DNA of 64,000 bases. Origin: a bacterium (GTDB lineage: Bacteria > SZUA-79 > Acidulodesulfobacterales > Acidulodesulfobacteraceae). Shown here piece after piece: positions 41,245 through 50,928 of this stretch (the first letter of the stretch is position 1; each line of letters starts with the position of its first letter). The DNA lies in the NCBI GenBank assembly GCA_021777135.1, contig JAJYDX010000001.1, positions 524,947 through 588,946 on the forward strand, in the 5' to 3' direction. Both the position numbers and the translations under genes were made by a program. The notes under the pieces are model-generated. The model did no database searches, had not been told where the DNA came from, and saw only the letters and a program-made list of their open reading frames with translations.

Positions 41245-41846
41245 TTTTTGCTTTTAAAATTAAGATTCTGAATATTTAAAACTGCTTTTAAGCTAAAGGA
41301 ATAAAAGATATTGCCGCCGATGATTTTTCTATTGGCTCCCTCGAGGTTTATTTTAGTGAATAATCCGGTTTTTTTAAGATTATCGATATATGTAGAAATT
41401 CCTGATAAAGATACACTGTTTCCATTTATTACAATAACACCTTTTTGCAGGGTTAATCCGCTCATCCATACGCCGCTTGGAGATGCATCCACAATTTCGC
41501 TTATTTTTCTGTTCCATGCTACCTTAAGGTTTTTAAGTGAATCTATGACCAATATCTTGTTTTTTATAATTTTTAAAAGATTTTTTCTATTATCTATAGC
41601 CGATTCAAATGTTTCGTTTAAAATATTTTTTGTTTTCAAGACGTTTAAACGCTGATTTAATTCTGATATATAAGTTCTTTTTGAATTATTACTTAGGACT
41701 GAAGCTAAATCCAATAAAAAAATAATTATAATATATGCAATAATTATGGAAAAAATCACCATTCTCTTCCTGTTTTTTGCAATGCGATTCTTGTCTTTTG
41801 TCGGCAATAGGTTGATTCTTGTTTTTTCTGTAGTCTTCTTTTTCAT
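41241..41846 (-). CDS. pilN: Type IV pilus assembly protein PilN
   Basis: A 201-residue inner-membrane protein. The N-terminal cytoplasmic motif INLLPTKD (12-19) is the PilM-binding signature, then a membrane helix (about 30-50) and a periplasmic ferredoxin-like domain. It follows pilM by 12 bases and overlaps pilO by four bases. An in-frame alternative start is not needed, since the INLLP motif sits close to the first Met. Confidence 0.92.
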   Translation of the reverse strand: MKKKTTEKTRINLLPTKDKNRIAKNRKRMVIFSIIIAYIIIIFLLDLASVLSNNSKRTYISELNQRLNVLKTKNILNETFESAIDNRKNLLKIIKNKILVIDSLKNLKVAWNRKISEIVDASPSGVWMSGLTLQKGVIVINGNSVSLSGISTYIDNLKKTGLFTKINLEGANRKIIGGNIFYSFSLKAVLNIQNLNFKSKK

Positions 41847-41858
41847 TTATTTCCGCAT

Positions 41859-42812
41859 TCATCTGTTTATAATTAGTCCGAAAGTGGTCCACATTTCTTC
41901 AAGCGGCCTGTAAAACTCATAATCTTGGTCAATATTGCGGTTTTTTAATTTTTTAGATAAATAAAACGAATATTTTCCTGAGCTTATTAAGTTAAGTACC
42001 GAAATAGAATAAGACCTAAAAGCTGTGGCATCTGTAATTTTAGCGTCGAACCCCTTTATTCCCGAAAATATGCCTGTAAGTATAGCGCCATCGATAGGGG
42101 GGAGGGATTTCCCGGCAAAATAAAAGTCCGCGGTTCTTTTTAATTCGTTGGCAACAAGGTCTGAAGCTTCATCATAATTTTGATTTTTTAAGTTTAATCC
42201 GTCGATCACCCTTTCAAAATTTATAATATTGTCGAGAATTATGACTATTTTTATAGTTTTATCGGATATGTCGCAAAGCAGAAGATGACCAGTTTTGTTT
42301 TTATTCAGATATCTTATATTATTATAAATTGACACCGTTTTACACTCTATTGATTTTAATTTTATACCAGCAATGTCGAATATCTCTTTAAAATTATTTA
42401 TATCATCTTCTTTTGAGGCAAAAGCCGTAATGTTTAAGACTGTATTCCCTTGCCCGTCAATTTTTTCAGTATATATATAATCGAATATACATTGCGACAT
42501 AGGGAAAGGAAGTATTTTTTTGAGTTCGTATTCAACAGCGATTTTAAGGTCATGCTCAGGCATATACGGTAGAATAAAATTATAACTGGAAATAAGTCCG
42601 CTATCGATAGACGTTAATATATTATTTCTGGAAATTTTATTTTCATTCATAATTTTACTAAGATTTACGGATATCAAACTTTTATTTCTAAAATCTAAAT
42701 CGTTAACGGTTAAGTTAACGAAATTATTAAGAAAATACCCGCTTCTTTTTTTGTAAACTTCCAATATTTTAAACTGGTTATAATCTATCTCTACCGCGGT
42801 AAAAATTTCCAT
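41859..42812 (-). CDS. pilM: Type IV pilus assembly protein PilM
   Basis: A 317-residue actin-like protein of the cytoplasmic face of the pilus machine. It begins TAVEIDYNQFKILEV and holds later actin-fold phosphate segments (LLCDISDKTIKIVIIL and AILTGIFSGIKGF). The usual DIGS of PilM is weakened here, so nucleotide binding may be poor. It follows recJ by 29 bases and precedes pilN by 12. PilM, PilN and PilO form a membrane subcomplex. Confidence 0.88.
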   Translation of the reverse strand: MEIFTAVEIDYNQFKILEVYKKRSGYFLNNFVNLTVNDLDFRNKSLISVNLSKIMNENKISRNNILTSIDSGLISSYNFILPYMPEHDLKIAVEYELKKILPFPMSQCIFDYIYTEKIDGQGNTVLNITAFASKEDDINNFKEIFDIAGIKLKSIECKTVSIYNNIRYLNKNKTGHLLLCDISDKTIKIVIILDNIINFERVIDGLNLKNQNYDEASDLVANELKRTADFYFAGKSLPPIDGAILTGIFSGIKGFDAKITDATAFRSYSISVLNLISSGKYSFYLSKKLKNRNIDQDYEFYRPLEEMWTTFGLIINR

Positions 42813-42841
42813 AATCTAATAATATATCTATACTAATAAAA

Positions 42842-44788
42842 TTATATAAAATTCAGAATTTTTATGTAACCGTTAAAAAATTCAAATATAATTCCGTCAA
42901 CCGCAATTTTATTTTCCAAAATTTTATTTTTATTTAAATCATTTAGTCCTAAAATATTTTCTATGGTTCCATGCCTGTTAAACATCATAGCTTTATGCTT
43001 TGTTCCGCTATTATTTTCTCCAGACAAGCGAGCTCCTGTTATATTCAGGGTAAAATAACAACTCGCAGCATTATTTTTTTTAGGAATTTTGTTTTTAAAT
43101 TCGCGCCTGTTTATATCCAAAAGGGTGATATTCCTAATTAAAAACTTTGGTTTTTCGTTAAGCGGTCCGCAGGGTGATATTAATTTTATAATTTCAGAAA
43201 GCTCTTTATCCGATACAGAATCTAAATCAATTTCTTCATCATAATCTTGTTCTAAAAGACTTTTTTTAAGGTCGTCCTGTTCGTTTTCATCGGTATTTAT
43301 GTTTTGTCCGGTGGCTTCTAAAATATTAACTTTGCGTCCGCTTAAAACCTCAGAAATAAATTTATCCATATCCGCGCCTTTTTTTACAGTTAATCCGCAA
43401 GCCATTTTATGACCTCCGAATTTAGAAAAAAAAGCTTCAAAATTTTTCAGGTAAGCGTAAATATCTATATTTCCGCATGATCTTGCAGAACCTATATATA
43501 CGTTTTCTTTGAATCCGGTAAGAAGCAAAACCGGTTTTTGCATATAGTCTGATAATCTTGAAGATACGATTCCTATTACGCCCGGATGCCATAACTCTCC
43601 TTTTAATATGACAATAGGCAGTGTTTCTTCGCTCTCACTTTTTTCTTTGATTAAGTCTATTGCATTATTGAAACAGGTATCTTCTAAGAGCTGTCTTTTC
43701 CTGTTAAATGATTCGAGCTCTTGAGCAAGATTAAAAGCTATTTTAGGATCTTTTTGCGTTAAAAGTTCTACCGCTACGGCGGGGTTCCCTACCCTGCCGG
43801 CTGCATTTATTTTAGGGGCAACTTTCCATGCTATATCAGATTCGTTTATATTATCGAAATGTAGTCCGCAGATGCGCCTTAATTCTTTTATTCCCGGACG
43901 TTGGCTGGAATTAAGTATTTGAAGTCCGTAACGGGTAAGCGTTCTGTTATCGCCATACATTGGAACTATGTCAGCTATTATACCAAGACATACGATATCC
44001 AAATAATCCTTAAGATTAGGATATGAAGTAAGCAAACCTTCCTTAACTAAATGCTTTCTAAGCGCAATACCCAGATTGAAAGCAATTCCGACTCCAGGTA
44101 AAAATTTAAAAGGAAATTTATCGCCTTTGCGTTTCGGGTTAAGTATTGCAAGAGCTTCCGGTAAAATCTCTTTTTCTCCGCTTAAAGGGACTTCATGATG
44201 GTCGCATATTATGACGTCGATATTTTTAGAATTTAAATATGAAACCTCTTTTGTTCCGGTTATGCCTAAATCAACAGTTATCATTAAAGAAAGAGGCTTT
44301 TCGCCATTTTTAATAATAAAATCATAAATTTCATTAATAGGCTCGATTCCAAGTCCGTATCCGTCTTTTATTCTGTCTGGCAGTTTATAGAAAATGGAGG
44401 AGTTATCGTTATTTTGGTTAGGTTTTATTATTTTTTTTAATTCCCTTAAGAATGAAACGAGAAAAGATGTCGCAGTGATACCATCGACGTCATAGTCTCC
44501 ATATATACAGATTGATTCATCATCCAAGATGGCCTTGGATATACGGAGTAGAGCTTTTTCCATGTCCGATATAAGCGATGGATCGTTTAAACATTTTAGG
44601 GAGGGATTTAAATAATTATCTATTAAACAGTTCAGAGAAGTTTTATCGCCTTCTTTGAACATACCGGAAAAGAAAGGATCAAAATCTATCTGTGAAAGTA
44701 TCCTTTTTAATATAAGGGATGAAGCTGTATTATTGAAATATATGGGAAGGCGTTCTTTTAAGTATTTGCGAACATATTCTTTTTCCAT
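42842..44788 (-). CDS. recJ: Single-stranded-DNA-specific exonuclease RecJ
   Basis: A 5'-3' exonuclease for recombination and mismatch repair. The 648-residue protein has the DHH-family motifs GDYDVDG (97-103), VIICDHHEVP and GVGIAFNLG, the DHHA1 part with GSARSCGNIDIY and FSKFGGHKMACGLTV, and an OB-fold tail. An acidic low-complexity stretch (about 495-525) is inserted before the tail. It sits between secF and pilM in a long minus-strand run. Confidence 0.95.
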   Translation of the reverse strand: MEKEYVRKYLKERLPIYFNNTASSLILKRILSQIDFDPFFSGMFKEGDKTSLNCLIDNYLNPSLKCLNDPSLISDMEKALLRISKAILDDESICIYGDYDVDGITATSFLVSFLRELKKIIKPNQNNDNSSIFYKLPDRIKDGYGLGIEPINEIYDFIIKNGEKPLSLMITVDLGITGTKEVSYLNSKNIDVIICDHHEVPLSGEKEILPEALAILNPKRKGDKFPFKFLPGVGIAFNLGIALRKHLVKEGLLTSYPNLKDYLDIVCLGIIADIVPMYGDNRTLTRYGLQILNSSQRPGIKELRRICGLHFDNINESDIAWKVAPKINAAGRVGNPAVAVELLTQKDPKIAFNLAQELESFNRKRQLLEDTCFNNAIDLIKEKSESEETLPIVILKGELWHPGVIGIVSSRLSDYMQKPVLLLTGFKENVYIGSARSCGNIDIYAYLKNFEAFFSKFGGHKMACGLTVKKGADMDKFISEVLSGRKVNILEATGQNINTDENEQDDLKKSLLEQDYDEEIDLDSVSDKELSEIIKLISPCGPLNEKPKFLIRNITLLDINRREFKNKIPKKNNAASCYFTLNITGARLSGENNSGTKHKAMMFNRHGTIENILGLNDLNKNKILENKIAVDGIIFEFFNGYIKILNFI

Positions 44789-44833
44789 ATTTTAATTTTA
44801 AATTTATATCCACTTTTTCAAATACTTATTTGT

Positions 44834-45745
44834 TTATTCATAGTGCTTCTCGTTTAAAATGACCATTATAGGACTCGCTATAAATATCGAGGAATAAGTT
44901 CCTATTAATATTCCTAGCAATAAAGTAAATGCAAAATCATGTAAAACTATACCGCCTAAAAAAAATAAAGATAAAACAACAAGTATTACAGTTAGGGAGG
45001 TAACTACGGTTCTTGTTAATACCTCGTTTATACTTGAATTAACGAGCTTTTTTAAATCTATATGCTTTGTTTTTTCAGTTTCAGTTTTTAAATTTTCCCT
45101 AATTCTATCGAAAACTACTACTTTATCAGTAAGGGAGTATCCGGCAACCGTAAGAACCGCAGTAATAACTAAAAGCGTTATTTCTTTCTGGAATATAAAA
45201 ATTATTCCAAGCAGGGCAAGTACGTCGTGTGCAAGACCTATTGCCGCCGCTAGACCAAACCTGAACTCAAAACGCCACGTAATATAAAGCATTATAGCAA
45301 TAATAGATATTATAATAGCAATAACGGCATCCATAGAAAGTTTTTTGCCTACCGAGGGCCCTATCATTTCACTGCTGACCACTTTAGGCGGATTATTTTT
45401 GAAAGATTTTTTAATGACCTGCTTAATTTCAGCGGTATAAGCGTTTAAATCTTTTGCTTCGGCTTTAGTCTGTATTATAATATCGTTTTTACCTTTAATC
45501 TTAACTAATTTTACATCTTTAAATCCAGCCGGTATCAGTATTTTTCTTACTGATGATATAGAGATTTTATGTTTAAATGCCAATTGCATAGAAAGTCCGC
45601 CCGTAAAATCTATTCCTATTTTAGCCGCGCCTAATATCATAGTTAAAATTTCAATAATACCGAATATCGTTAAAACAGATGATAAGACGAAAGAGTATTT
45701 TCTTTTTCCTATAAAATTATAATGCGTGTTTTTAATAAATTCCAA
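44834..45745 (-). CDS. secF: Protein-export membrane protein SecF
   Basis: With SecD uses the proton-motive force to help pull proteins through SecYEG. The 303-residue protein has six membrane helices and the conserved FTGGLSMQLAF near the start, GPSVGKKLSMDAV, and VFDRIRENLK near the middle. Length is normal. It follows secD by 10 bases, and recJ follows by 45 bases. Confidence 0.96.
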   Translation of the reverse strand: MEFIKNTHYNFIGKRKYSFVLSSVLTIFGIIEILTMILGAAKIGIDFTGGLSMQLAFKHKISISSVRKILIPAGFKDVKLVKIKGKNDIIIQTKAEAKDLNAYTAEIKQVIKKSFKNNPPKVVSSEMIGPSVGKKLSMDAVIAIIISIIAIMLYITWRFEFRFGLAAAIGLAHDVLALLGIIFIFQKEITLLVITAVLTVAGYSLTDKVVVFDRIRENLKTETEKTKHIDLKKLVNSSINEVLTRTVVTSLTVILVVLSLFFLGGIVLHDFAFTLLLGILIGTYSSIFIASPIMVILNEKHYE

Positions 45746-45755
45746 TTTTTACTCC

Positions 45756-47333
45756 TTAAATACTTAATTTGTTAAGTTCTTTTTTATTGGATATAATATC
45801 GAATATGACTTTGGTTCCTACTAAAGAAGTAAACAGGTTAATCAGTATTCCAAGGGAAAGCGTAACGGCGAAACCTTTTACGGGACCGGAACCGAAGTAA
45901 AAAAGAACCGCCGCGGTAATAAGAGCGGTAACGTGCGAATCTAAAATAGTAAAAAATGCTTTATTGTATCCGTTTTCTATGGCAATTACGACAGGTTTGC
46001 CGTCCCTAATCTCTTCCCTTATTCTTTCAAAAATAAGGACGTTGGAATCCACAGACATGCCTATAGTTAAAATAATTCCGGCAATACCGGGAAGAGTCAA
46101 TGTAGCCCCAAATAGAGAAAGGGCAGCCATAAGGAACAGGACGTTTTCAATAAGCGCAAAATCGGCAATCAGACCTGATAGCTTATAATAAAATATCATA
46201 AAGCCGACGACTAAAATCGTTCCAACTATTGCAGCAAGTATTCCGTCATGAATAGAGTCTGCACCAAGCGTAGGTCCTACAGTATTATTTTGTATTATTT
46301 TTACCGGAGCCGGCAATGCTCCAGAGCGAAGAGCTATAGCAAGATTATTTGCCTGCGCCATAGTAAATCGTCCTGAAATAGAGGCATTTCCTCCAAGTAT
46401 AGGTTCTTCTATTACCGGGGCAGATATAACGTTGTTATCGAGTATAATAGCTAATCTTTTACCGGTATATTTCGTAGTAATTTGACCAAACTGTTTTGCT
46501 CCTGCAGAGTTTAAGGAAACTCCTACGATAGGCTGATTATATCGGTTCATCTGTACGTTTGCGCTAGAAACCGCGCCTCCATCCATTAATACCGTTTTGT
46601 TTATAAGGTAAGGTCTTTTTGCAGTTTTATGCGTATATTTATTATATGTAACGTGATATAATATTTCGTCGCCTTTTGGAACTTTTCCGTTTAATGCGTT
46701 CATAAGGCTATGTTTATCGTCAACAAGTTTAAACGTAAGTCTTGCAGTTTTTCCTATAAGTTTAATTGCCTGTTTTACGTTTTTCACGCCAGGCATTTCT
46801 ACTACTATTAAGTCTTTTCCCTGACGGGCAATTTTCGGAGCTACCAGCCCAAACTGGTCTATTCTGTTCCGCATTACTTCGACGGCTCCACCTACGGCTT
46901 CTTTTTTATATCTTGAAAGTGCGGACTGTTTAAAACTTATTATTTTGCCGGATAATTTAAGAGAAATATGATGGTTCTTCAGATAATTTTTAAGTGTTGA
47001 AACCGTCGTTTCATTTTTGGTAAGATTGTTATCCAAAAGAATGTACCCTTCTTTAAATGATATATCCTTACCTATTCCGATATTTCTGTTTTTAACGAAT
47101 GATTTTATGTCCGTATAATCTTTATATAATTTTTCTTTTACGGCTTTATCGACCTCTACTTTTTCGACAAGATATACTCCGCCCTGAAGATCAAGCCCTA
47201 AGTGCATCTGTGCGTTTCCGATTATGGTTTTCCACCATCCAGGCGTATTTGGGTAAATAGAAGGTATTATGGAAAAAAAAGATATAAAAATAAATACGGC
47301 TATTAAAATTATTCTAGTTTTAACCGGTTTCAT
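45756..47333 (-). CDS. secD: Protein-export membrane protein SecD
   Basis: The larger partner of SecF, 525 residues. It has an N-terminal helix, a large periplasmic part starting with HLGLDLQGGVYLV, the AVGGAVEVMRNRIDQFG segment, and C-terminal helices with TLPGIAGIILTIGMSVDSNVLIFERIREE. The usual D-x-N residues in this last block are present. Yajc lies 62 bases upstream on the same strand. Confidence 0.97.
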   Translation of the reverse strand: MKPVKTRIILIAVFIFISFFSIIPSIYPNTPGWWKTIIGNAQMHLGLDLQGGVYLVEKVEVDKAVKEKLYKDYTDIKSFVKNRNIGIGKDISFKEGYILLDNNLTKNETTVSTLKNYLKNHHISLKLSGKIISFKQSALSRYKKEAVGGAVEVMRNRIDQFGLVAPKIARQGKDLIVVEMPGVKNVKQAIKLIGKTARLTFKLVDDKHSLMNALNGKVPKGDEILYHVTYNKYTHKTAKRPYLINKTVLMDGGAVSSANVQMNRYNQPIVGVSLNSAGAKQFGQITTKYTGKRLAIILDNNVISAPVIEEPILGGNASISGRFTMAQANNLAIALRSGALPAPVKIIQNNTVGPTLGADSIHDGILAAIVGTILVVGFMIFYYKLSGLIADFALIENVLFLMAALSLFGATLTLPGIAGIILTIGMSVDSNVLIFERIREEIRDGKPVVIAIENGYNKAFFTILDSHVTALITAAVLFYFGSGPVKGFAVTLSLGILINLFTSLVGTKVIFDIISNKKELNKLSI

Positions 47334-47395
47334 CTAGCTCCACCACGAAAGAAATTAGAGTTGTTAAATTATGATATTAAAAAATAATGTAATTT

Positions 47396-47755
47396 TTATT
47401 GCTTTATCGTTTTAGTGGCAATAGCGCTTTTAGTAATTTTTATTTTAACATCTTTTGCTATTTCAATAGTAAAAAGCTGGTCGGCTATTCCTGTAATAAT
47501 GCCGAATATGCCCCCTGTAGTCAGAACTTCGTCTCCTACTTTGAGTGATTCTATCATCTTTTTATGGTCTTTAGTTCTTTTTTGTTGTGGGAGTATAACT
47601 AAAAGATAGAATATTACAACTATTGCGATAAGCGGGGCAAAATTAATTAAAGTCGATTCCCATCCTCCGGAAGCCGGTGCTCCGCCTCCAGCCGCATAAG
47701 CTGGTTTGACCGCAAAATTATTAAATAAACCTGATAAGCTTGATAAGATTTTCAT
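47396..47755 (-). CDS. yajC: Preprotein translocase subunit YajC
   Basis: A 119-residue bitopic protein that joins SecDF. One membrane helix lies near 38-58 (LINFAPLIAIVVIFYLLVIL), followed by PQQKRTKDHKKMIESLKVGDEVLTTGGI, the standard YajC signature. It has a longer N-terminus of about 25 residues with a glycine-rich stretch before the helix. It lies between tgt and secD, the common bacterial order. Confidence 0.95.
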   Translation of the reverse strand: MKILSSLSGLFNNFAVKPAYAAGGGAPASGGWESTLINFAPLIAIVVIFYLLVILPQQKRTKDHKKMIESLKVGDEVLTTGGIFGIITGIADQLFTIEIAKDVKIKITKSAIATKTIKQ

Positions 47756-47818
47756 GCCTGCTCCTTTTTCCGTTAAAATTTATTAATTTTAATATATTAT
47801 ATTTATATTTGAAGAAAG

Positions 47819-48958
47819 TCAAAATAAAGATGAATAATTTTTTGAAAAATCATAAAAATCATCGTTTTTAATAGACTGTCTTATTTTTAAAATTAAATCC
47901 TGATAAAAATGGAGATTATGTATAGTCAACAGCCTTTGCGAAAATATTTCTCTGCTTAAAAAAGCATGCCGGACATAAGCGGCGCTGAAATTTTTACAGC
48001 AAAAACAGCCGCATTCTTCGTCTATAGGCAAAATTTCCGATTTATAAGAAGAATTTTTTATATTCAATGTGCCCCGCGATGTAAAGACAAAGCCGTTTCT
48101 GGCATTTCTAGTCGGCAGGACGCAGTCGAACATATCTACTCCAAGTGACACGGCGTTTACAATATCTGCAGGAGTTCCAACGCCCATAAGGTAACGCGGT
48201 TTGCTTTCCGGAAGATTAGAAGCTGAAATTTGCAGCATTTTTAGCATTGTATCTTTTGTTTCTCCAACGGCGAGACCGCCTATAGCGTAGCCGTCGGCAT
48301 CTAATCCCGACATTATTTTAGCCGATTTTTCTCTTAAATCTTCAAAAAAATTTCCCTGAGTTATCAGAAAAAGGAGGTTGTTTTTTTCGTGTTCCTCCGG
48401 TATTTTTGTTTCAGGCTTATTCTCAGCTTGCTTCTTTGCTTTAATTGATCTTTCAGCCCACCTTAAAGTAGTATCTAAATCCTTTTCGGCTTTTTCTCTT
48501 TTTGTGTCCGGTCCGGAAAATACGTCCAACTGCATCATTATATCGGAATCCAAAATTTGCTGTATTTCTATTACTCGTTCCGGAGTAAAGAAATGGGTTT
48601 CTCCATCTATATGTGACATAAATTCAACGCCGTCGTTTTTAATCTTTGCAAATTTCGCAAGACTGAAAATCTGAAATCCACCGGAATCCGTAAGGATAGA
48701 ACCTTTATAGCCAGTAAAGTTTTTAAGTGACCCGAATTTTTTAATTACATCGGTCCCGGGTCTTAAAAAAAGATGATATGTGTTGGACAACATAATCTTG
48801 AAACCCTCGCCGTATATTTCATAAGGAGAAAGCGACTTTACCGTGCCTATTGTTCCAACCGGCATAAAAACAGGAGTTTCTATCGTTCCGTTTTTAGTAT
48901 CGAGCAAGCCTAACCTTGCGGCAGTTCGGGCGTCTTTTTTTATTATCTTAAATGTCAT
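47819..48958 (-). CDS. tgt: tRNA-guanine transglycosylase
   Basis: Swaps guanine 34 of some tRNAs for preQ1 in queuosine synthesis. The 379-residue barrel has MPVGTIGTVKSLSP, LTDSGGFQIFSL (with nucleophile-region Asp), GGLAVGETKD and the zinc site CGCFCCKNF with a later His. The C-terminal IHNLHFYQDL is typical. Some distance between zinc motif cysteines is normal for bacteria. It follows queA by five bases. Confidence 0.96.
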   Translation of the reverse strand: MTFKIIKKDARTAARLGLLDTKNGTIETPVFMPVGTIGTVKSLSPYEIYGEGFKIMLSNTYHLFLRPGTDVIKKFGSLKNFTGYKGSILTDSGGFQIFSLAKFAKIKNDGVEFMSHIDGETHFFTPERVIEIQQILDSDIMMQLDVFSGPDTKREKAEKDLDTTLRWAERSIKAKKQAENKPETKIPEEHEKNNLLFLITQGNFFEDLREKSAKIMSGLDADGYAIGGLAVGETKDTMLKMLQISASNLPESKPRYLMGVGTPADIVNAVSLGVDMFDCVLPTRNARNGFVFTSRGTLNIKNSSYKSEILPIDEECGCFCCKNFSAAYVRHAFLSREIFSQRLLTIHNLHFYQDLILKIRQSIKNDDFYDFSKNYSSLF

Positions 48959-48963
48959 ATGAT

Positions 48964-50061
48964 TTATATATTATAAAGGTACATAGCATCGCCGTAACTA
49001 AAAAGCGAATAAGAATTTTTAATAGCTTCTTCGTAAATAGCCCTTGTTTTCTCTATGCCTATAAGAGCGCAAATCATTATATAAAGAGACGATTTAGGCT
49101 GGTGGAAGTTAGTAATAAGATTTTTTGTTATTTTAAATTTATATCCTGGATAAATATACAAAGATGTTTCGATATTATTACCTGGGGCTACCTTGACAAC
49201 TCCGCCTTCTGTTTCCGCTAATGCAGAAGATTCCAGACATCTTACGGTGGAAGTTCCTGTCAATATTATTTTATTGCCAGATTTTACAGCGTCATTTAAA
49301 GCTGTTGCCGTTTCGTTGGAAATAGAGTAAGTTTCCTTATGTATATTGTGATTTCTGATATCGGCCGTTCTTACTGGAAGGAAAGTTCCGAGTCCTATAT
49401 TTAAAGAAACCGTAGCTAGAATGCCGCCCTTTTTCTCTATTTCTTTAATAGTAGTATCGTTAAAATGGAGACCTGCGGTAGGAGCCGCTACTGAAAGTCC
49501 TGCCGAATCATCGGCGTAAACAGTTTGATAATATAAGTCATCTTCTTTTTCAACCGCCCTTTTTATATAAGGCGGAAGTGGAATTAAAGCGCATTTGCCG
49601 AAAATATAATCATAATCATGCTTAGATTTTATTAGTATTTCGTAATTTCCGTCCCCTAAGTTTTTAAAGGCATCAACTGTTATTAAAACTGAATGGGGTT
49701 TTTCGTCGTCCTTATGTTCAATTATGGCAATTTCTTCATTCTCCTTAATTGTTTTGTGTGATTTTAAAAGAGCTTTCAGTTTCAATGGAAATGATATCGT
49801 CATAGGAAACTCGGTTATAAATATTTCAACCTTACCCCCAGAAGCTCTTTTTCCAAATATTCTAGCTTTTTTTACGTAAGAATTATTAACGGCTACGATG
49901 TCGCCATTATTTATATATTTGGTTATTTCATGAAATTTTTTATGTTCTATTTTGAAATTATTGACGTCAACAGCAAGCAACTTTGCTTCGTCGCGTTTAA
50001 CTGTAGGATGCTTGGCAATCTGCTTTTCGTCAAATTTATAATCGAATAAATCTATGTGCAT
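48964..50061 (-). CDS. queA: S-adenosylmethionine:tRNA ribosyltransferase-isomerase
   Basis: Adds the ribosyl-derived epoxycyclopentane ring to preQ1 in tRNA after Tgt. The 365-residue protein begins MHIDLFDYKFDEKQIAKHP, holds LPPYIKR, the block APTAGLHF and the C-terminal FHQPKSSL segment of QueA. This start agrees with the family. It heads the minus-strand run through tgt, yajC, secDF, recJ and pilMNO. No Shine-Dalgarno is visible, and an extended -10 lies very close (see findings). Confidence 0.96.
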   Translation of the reverse strand: MHIDLFDYKFDEKQIAKHPTVKRDEAKLLAVDVNNFKIEHKKFHEITKYINNGDIVAVNNSYVKKARIFGKRASGGKVEIFITEFPMTISFPLKLKALLKSHKTIKENEEIAIIEHKDDEKPHSVLITVDAFKNLGDGNYEILIKSKHDYDYIFGKCALIPLPPYIKRAVEKEDDLYYQTVYADDSAGLSVAAPTAGLHFNDTTIKEIEKKGGILATVSLNIGLGTFLPVRTADIRNHNIHKETYSISNETATALNDAVKSGNKIILTGTSTVRCLESSALAETEGGVVKVAPGNNIETSLYIYPGYKFKITKNLITNFHQPKSSLYIMICALIGIEKTRAIYEEAIKNSYSLFSYGDAMYLYNI

Positions 50062-50072
50062 AATAGGAATAT

Positions 50073-50081
50073 ATTATAACA
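50073..50081 (-). promoter_or_regulatory. Extended -10 promoter close to queA
   Basis: The minus strand reads TGTTATAAT, a TG extension and perfect TATAAT, ending 11 bases before the queA ATG. A transcript would have a leader of only about five bases. No good -35 box is seen. Confidence 0.45.
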
Positions 50082-50161
50082 AATTTCTTTTTAAAGGTAT
50101 TCATTATTTTATATCTTTGTTAAAGATTTGCAGGTTTTCCTAACAGCTTTTACGGCAGTTA

Positions 50162-50170
50162 TGATAAAAT
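50162..50170 (+). promoter_or_regulatory. Candidate extended -10 for tmk
   Basis: TGATAAAAT on the plus strand is an extended -10-like element 48 bases ahead of the tmk start. No clear -35 box is found at the right spacing. It shares the divergent region with queA. Confidence 0.3.
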
Positions 50171-50217
50171 AAAACCTATAAACTGAAATTGATTTTTAAA
50201 ATTTTCGGAGATTAGCT

Positions 50218-50871
50218 TTGGGTATTTTTATTACGCTGGAAGGAATAGACGGTTCAGGCAAAACCACCGTTTCTAATATACTAAAAGAACGTTTAATGAA
50301 AGACGGATATAAAATAACGTCGATAAAGGAGCCGACCGAAACGTCTCTTGGAAAATTAATTAGGAAAGAAGTTTTAGGTTCAGGTTCAGCAGAATTGGCT
50401 TGTAATACTATGGCAGCGCTGTTTCTTTTTTCGGCAGACAGAGCCGTACATATAGATGAAATAAAAGAGAAATTAAAATACTCGGATATTATAATCTGCG
50501 ACAGGTTCATAGATTCAACTTATGCTTATCAGGCGGCGGGACTTAACAATTCTATGGAAGATATAAAATTAAAAGATTTCATATTAAAAGTAAACGAATT
50601 TATACTTGAACAAAAAAAATTTTCTATAGACAGAACTTATCTTTTTGATTTAAAACCGGAAATAGCGTTAAGCAGATTAAGCGGTAGGGCAGATAAAATT
50701 GACGCTTTCGATTCCCTCCCGTCCGTTTTTTTTAAATCCGTCAGAAATAATTATCTTCTGCTTTATGAAAAGTACAGAAACCGTATTAAAATGATAGACG
50801 CTTCTATGTCGCCTGAAGATATGGCTGAAAATATCGAGGCTGATATTTTGAAAATATTGGAAAAAAATTAG
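50218..50871 (+). CDS. tmk: Thymidylate kinase
   Basis: Phosphorylates dTMP to dTDP. The 217-residue P-loop kinase has LEGIDGSGKTT near the start, the ICDRFIDSTYAYQ block and the LSRLSGR lid. The start codon is TTG (50218) with a GGAG site seven bases ahead, and the P-loop begins only eight residues in, so no other start fits. holB follows by 57 bases, a common order in bacteria. Confidence 0.95.
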   Translation: MGIFITLEGIDGSGKTTVSNILKERLMKDGYKITSIKEPTETSLGKLIRKEVLGSGSAELACNTMAALFLFSADRAVHIDEIKEKLKYSDIIICDRFIDSTYAYQAAGLNNSMEDIKLKDFILKVNEFILEQKKFSIDRTYLFDLKPEIALSRLSGRADKIDAFDSLPSVFFKSVRNNYLLLYEKYRNRIKMIDASMSPEDMAENIEADILKILEKN

Positions 50872-50928
50872 ACTCAGAAAAAAATAATAGAATAGGTATA
50901 AAGAAAAAATAAGGATTTTGGGGTTAAC

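Noticed and set aside
41689-41892. Minus-strand ORF over the pilM-pilN junction
   Set aside because: It is a shadow frame of the two real genes, with no ribosome site and no recognisable domain.
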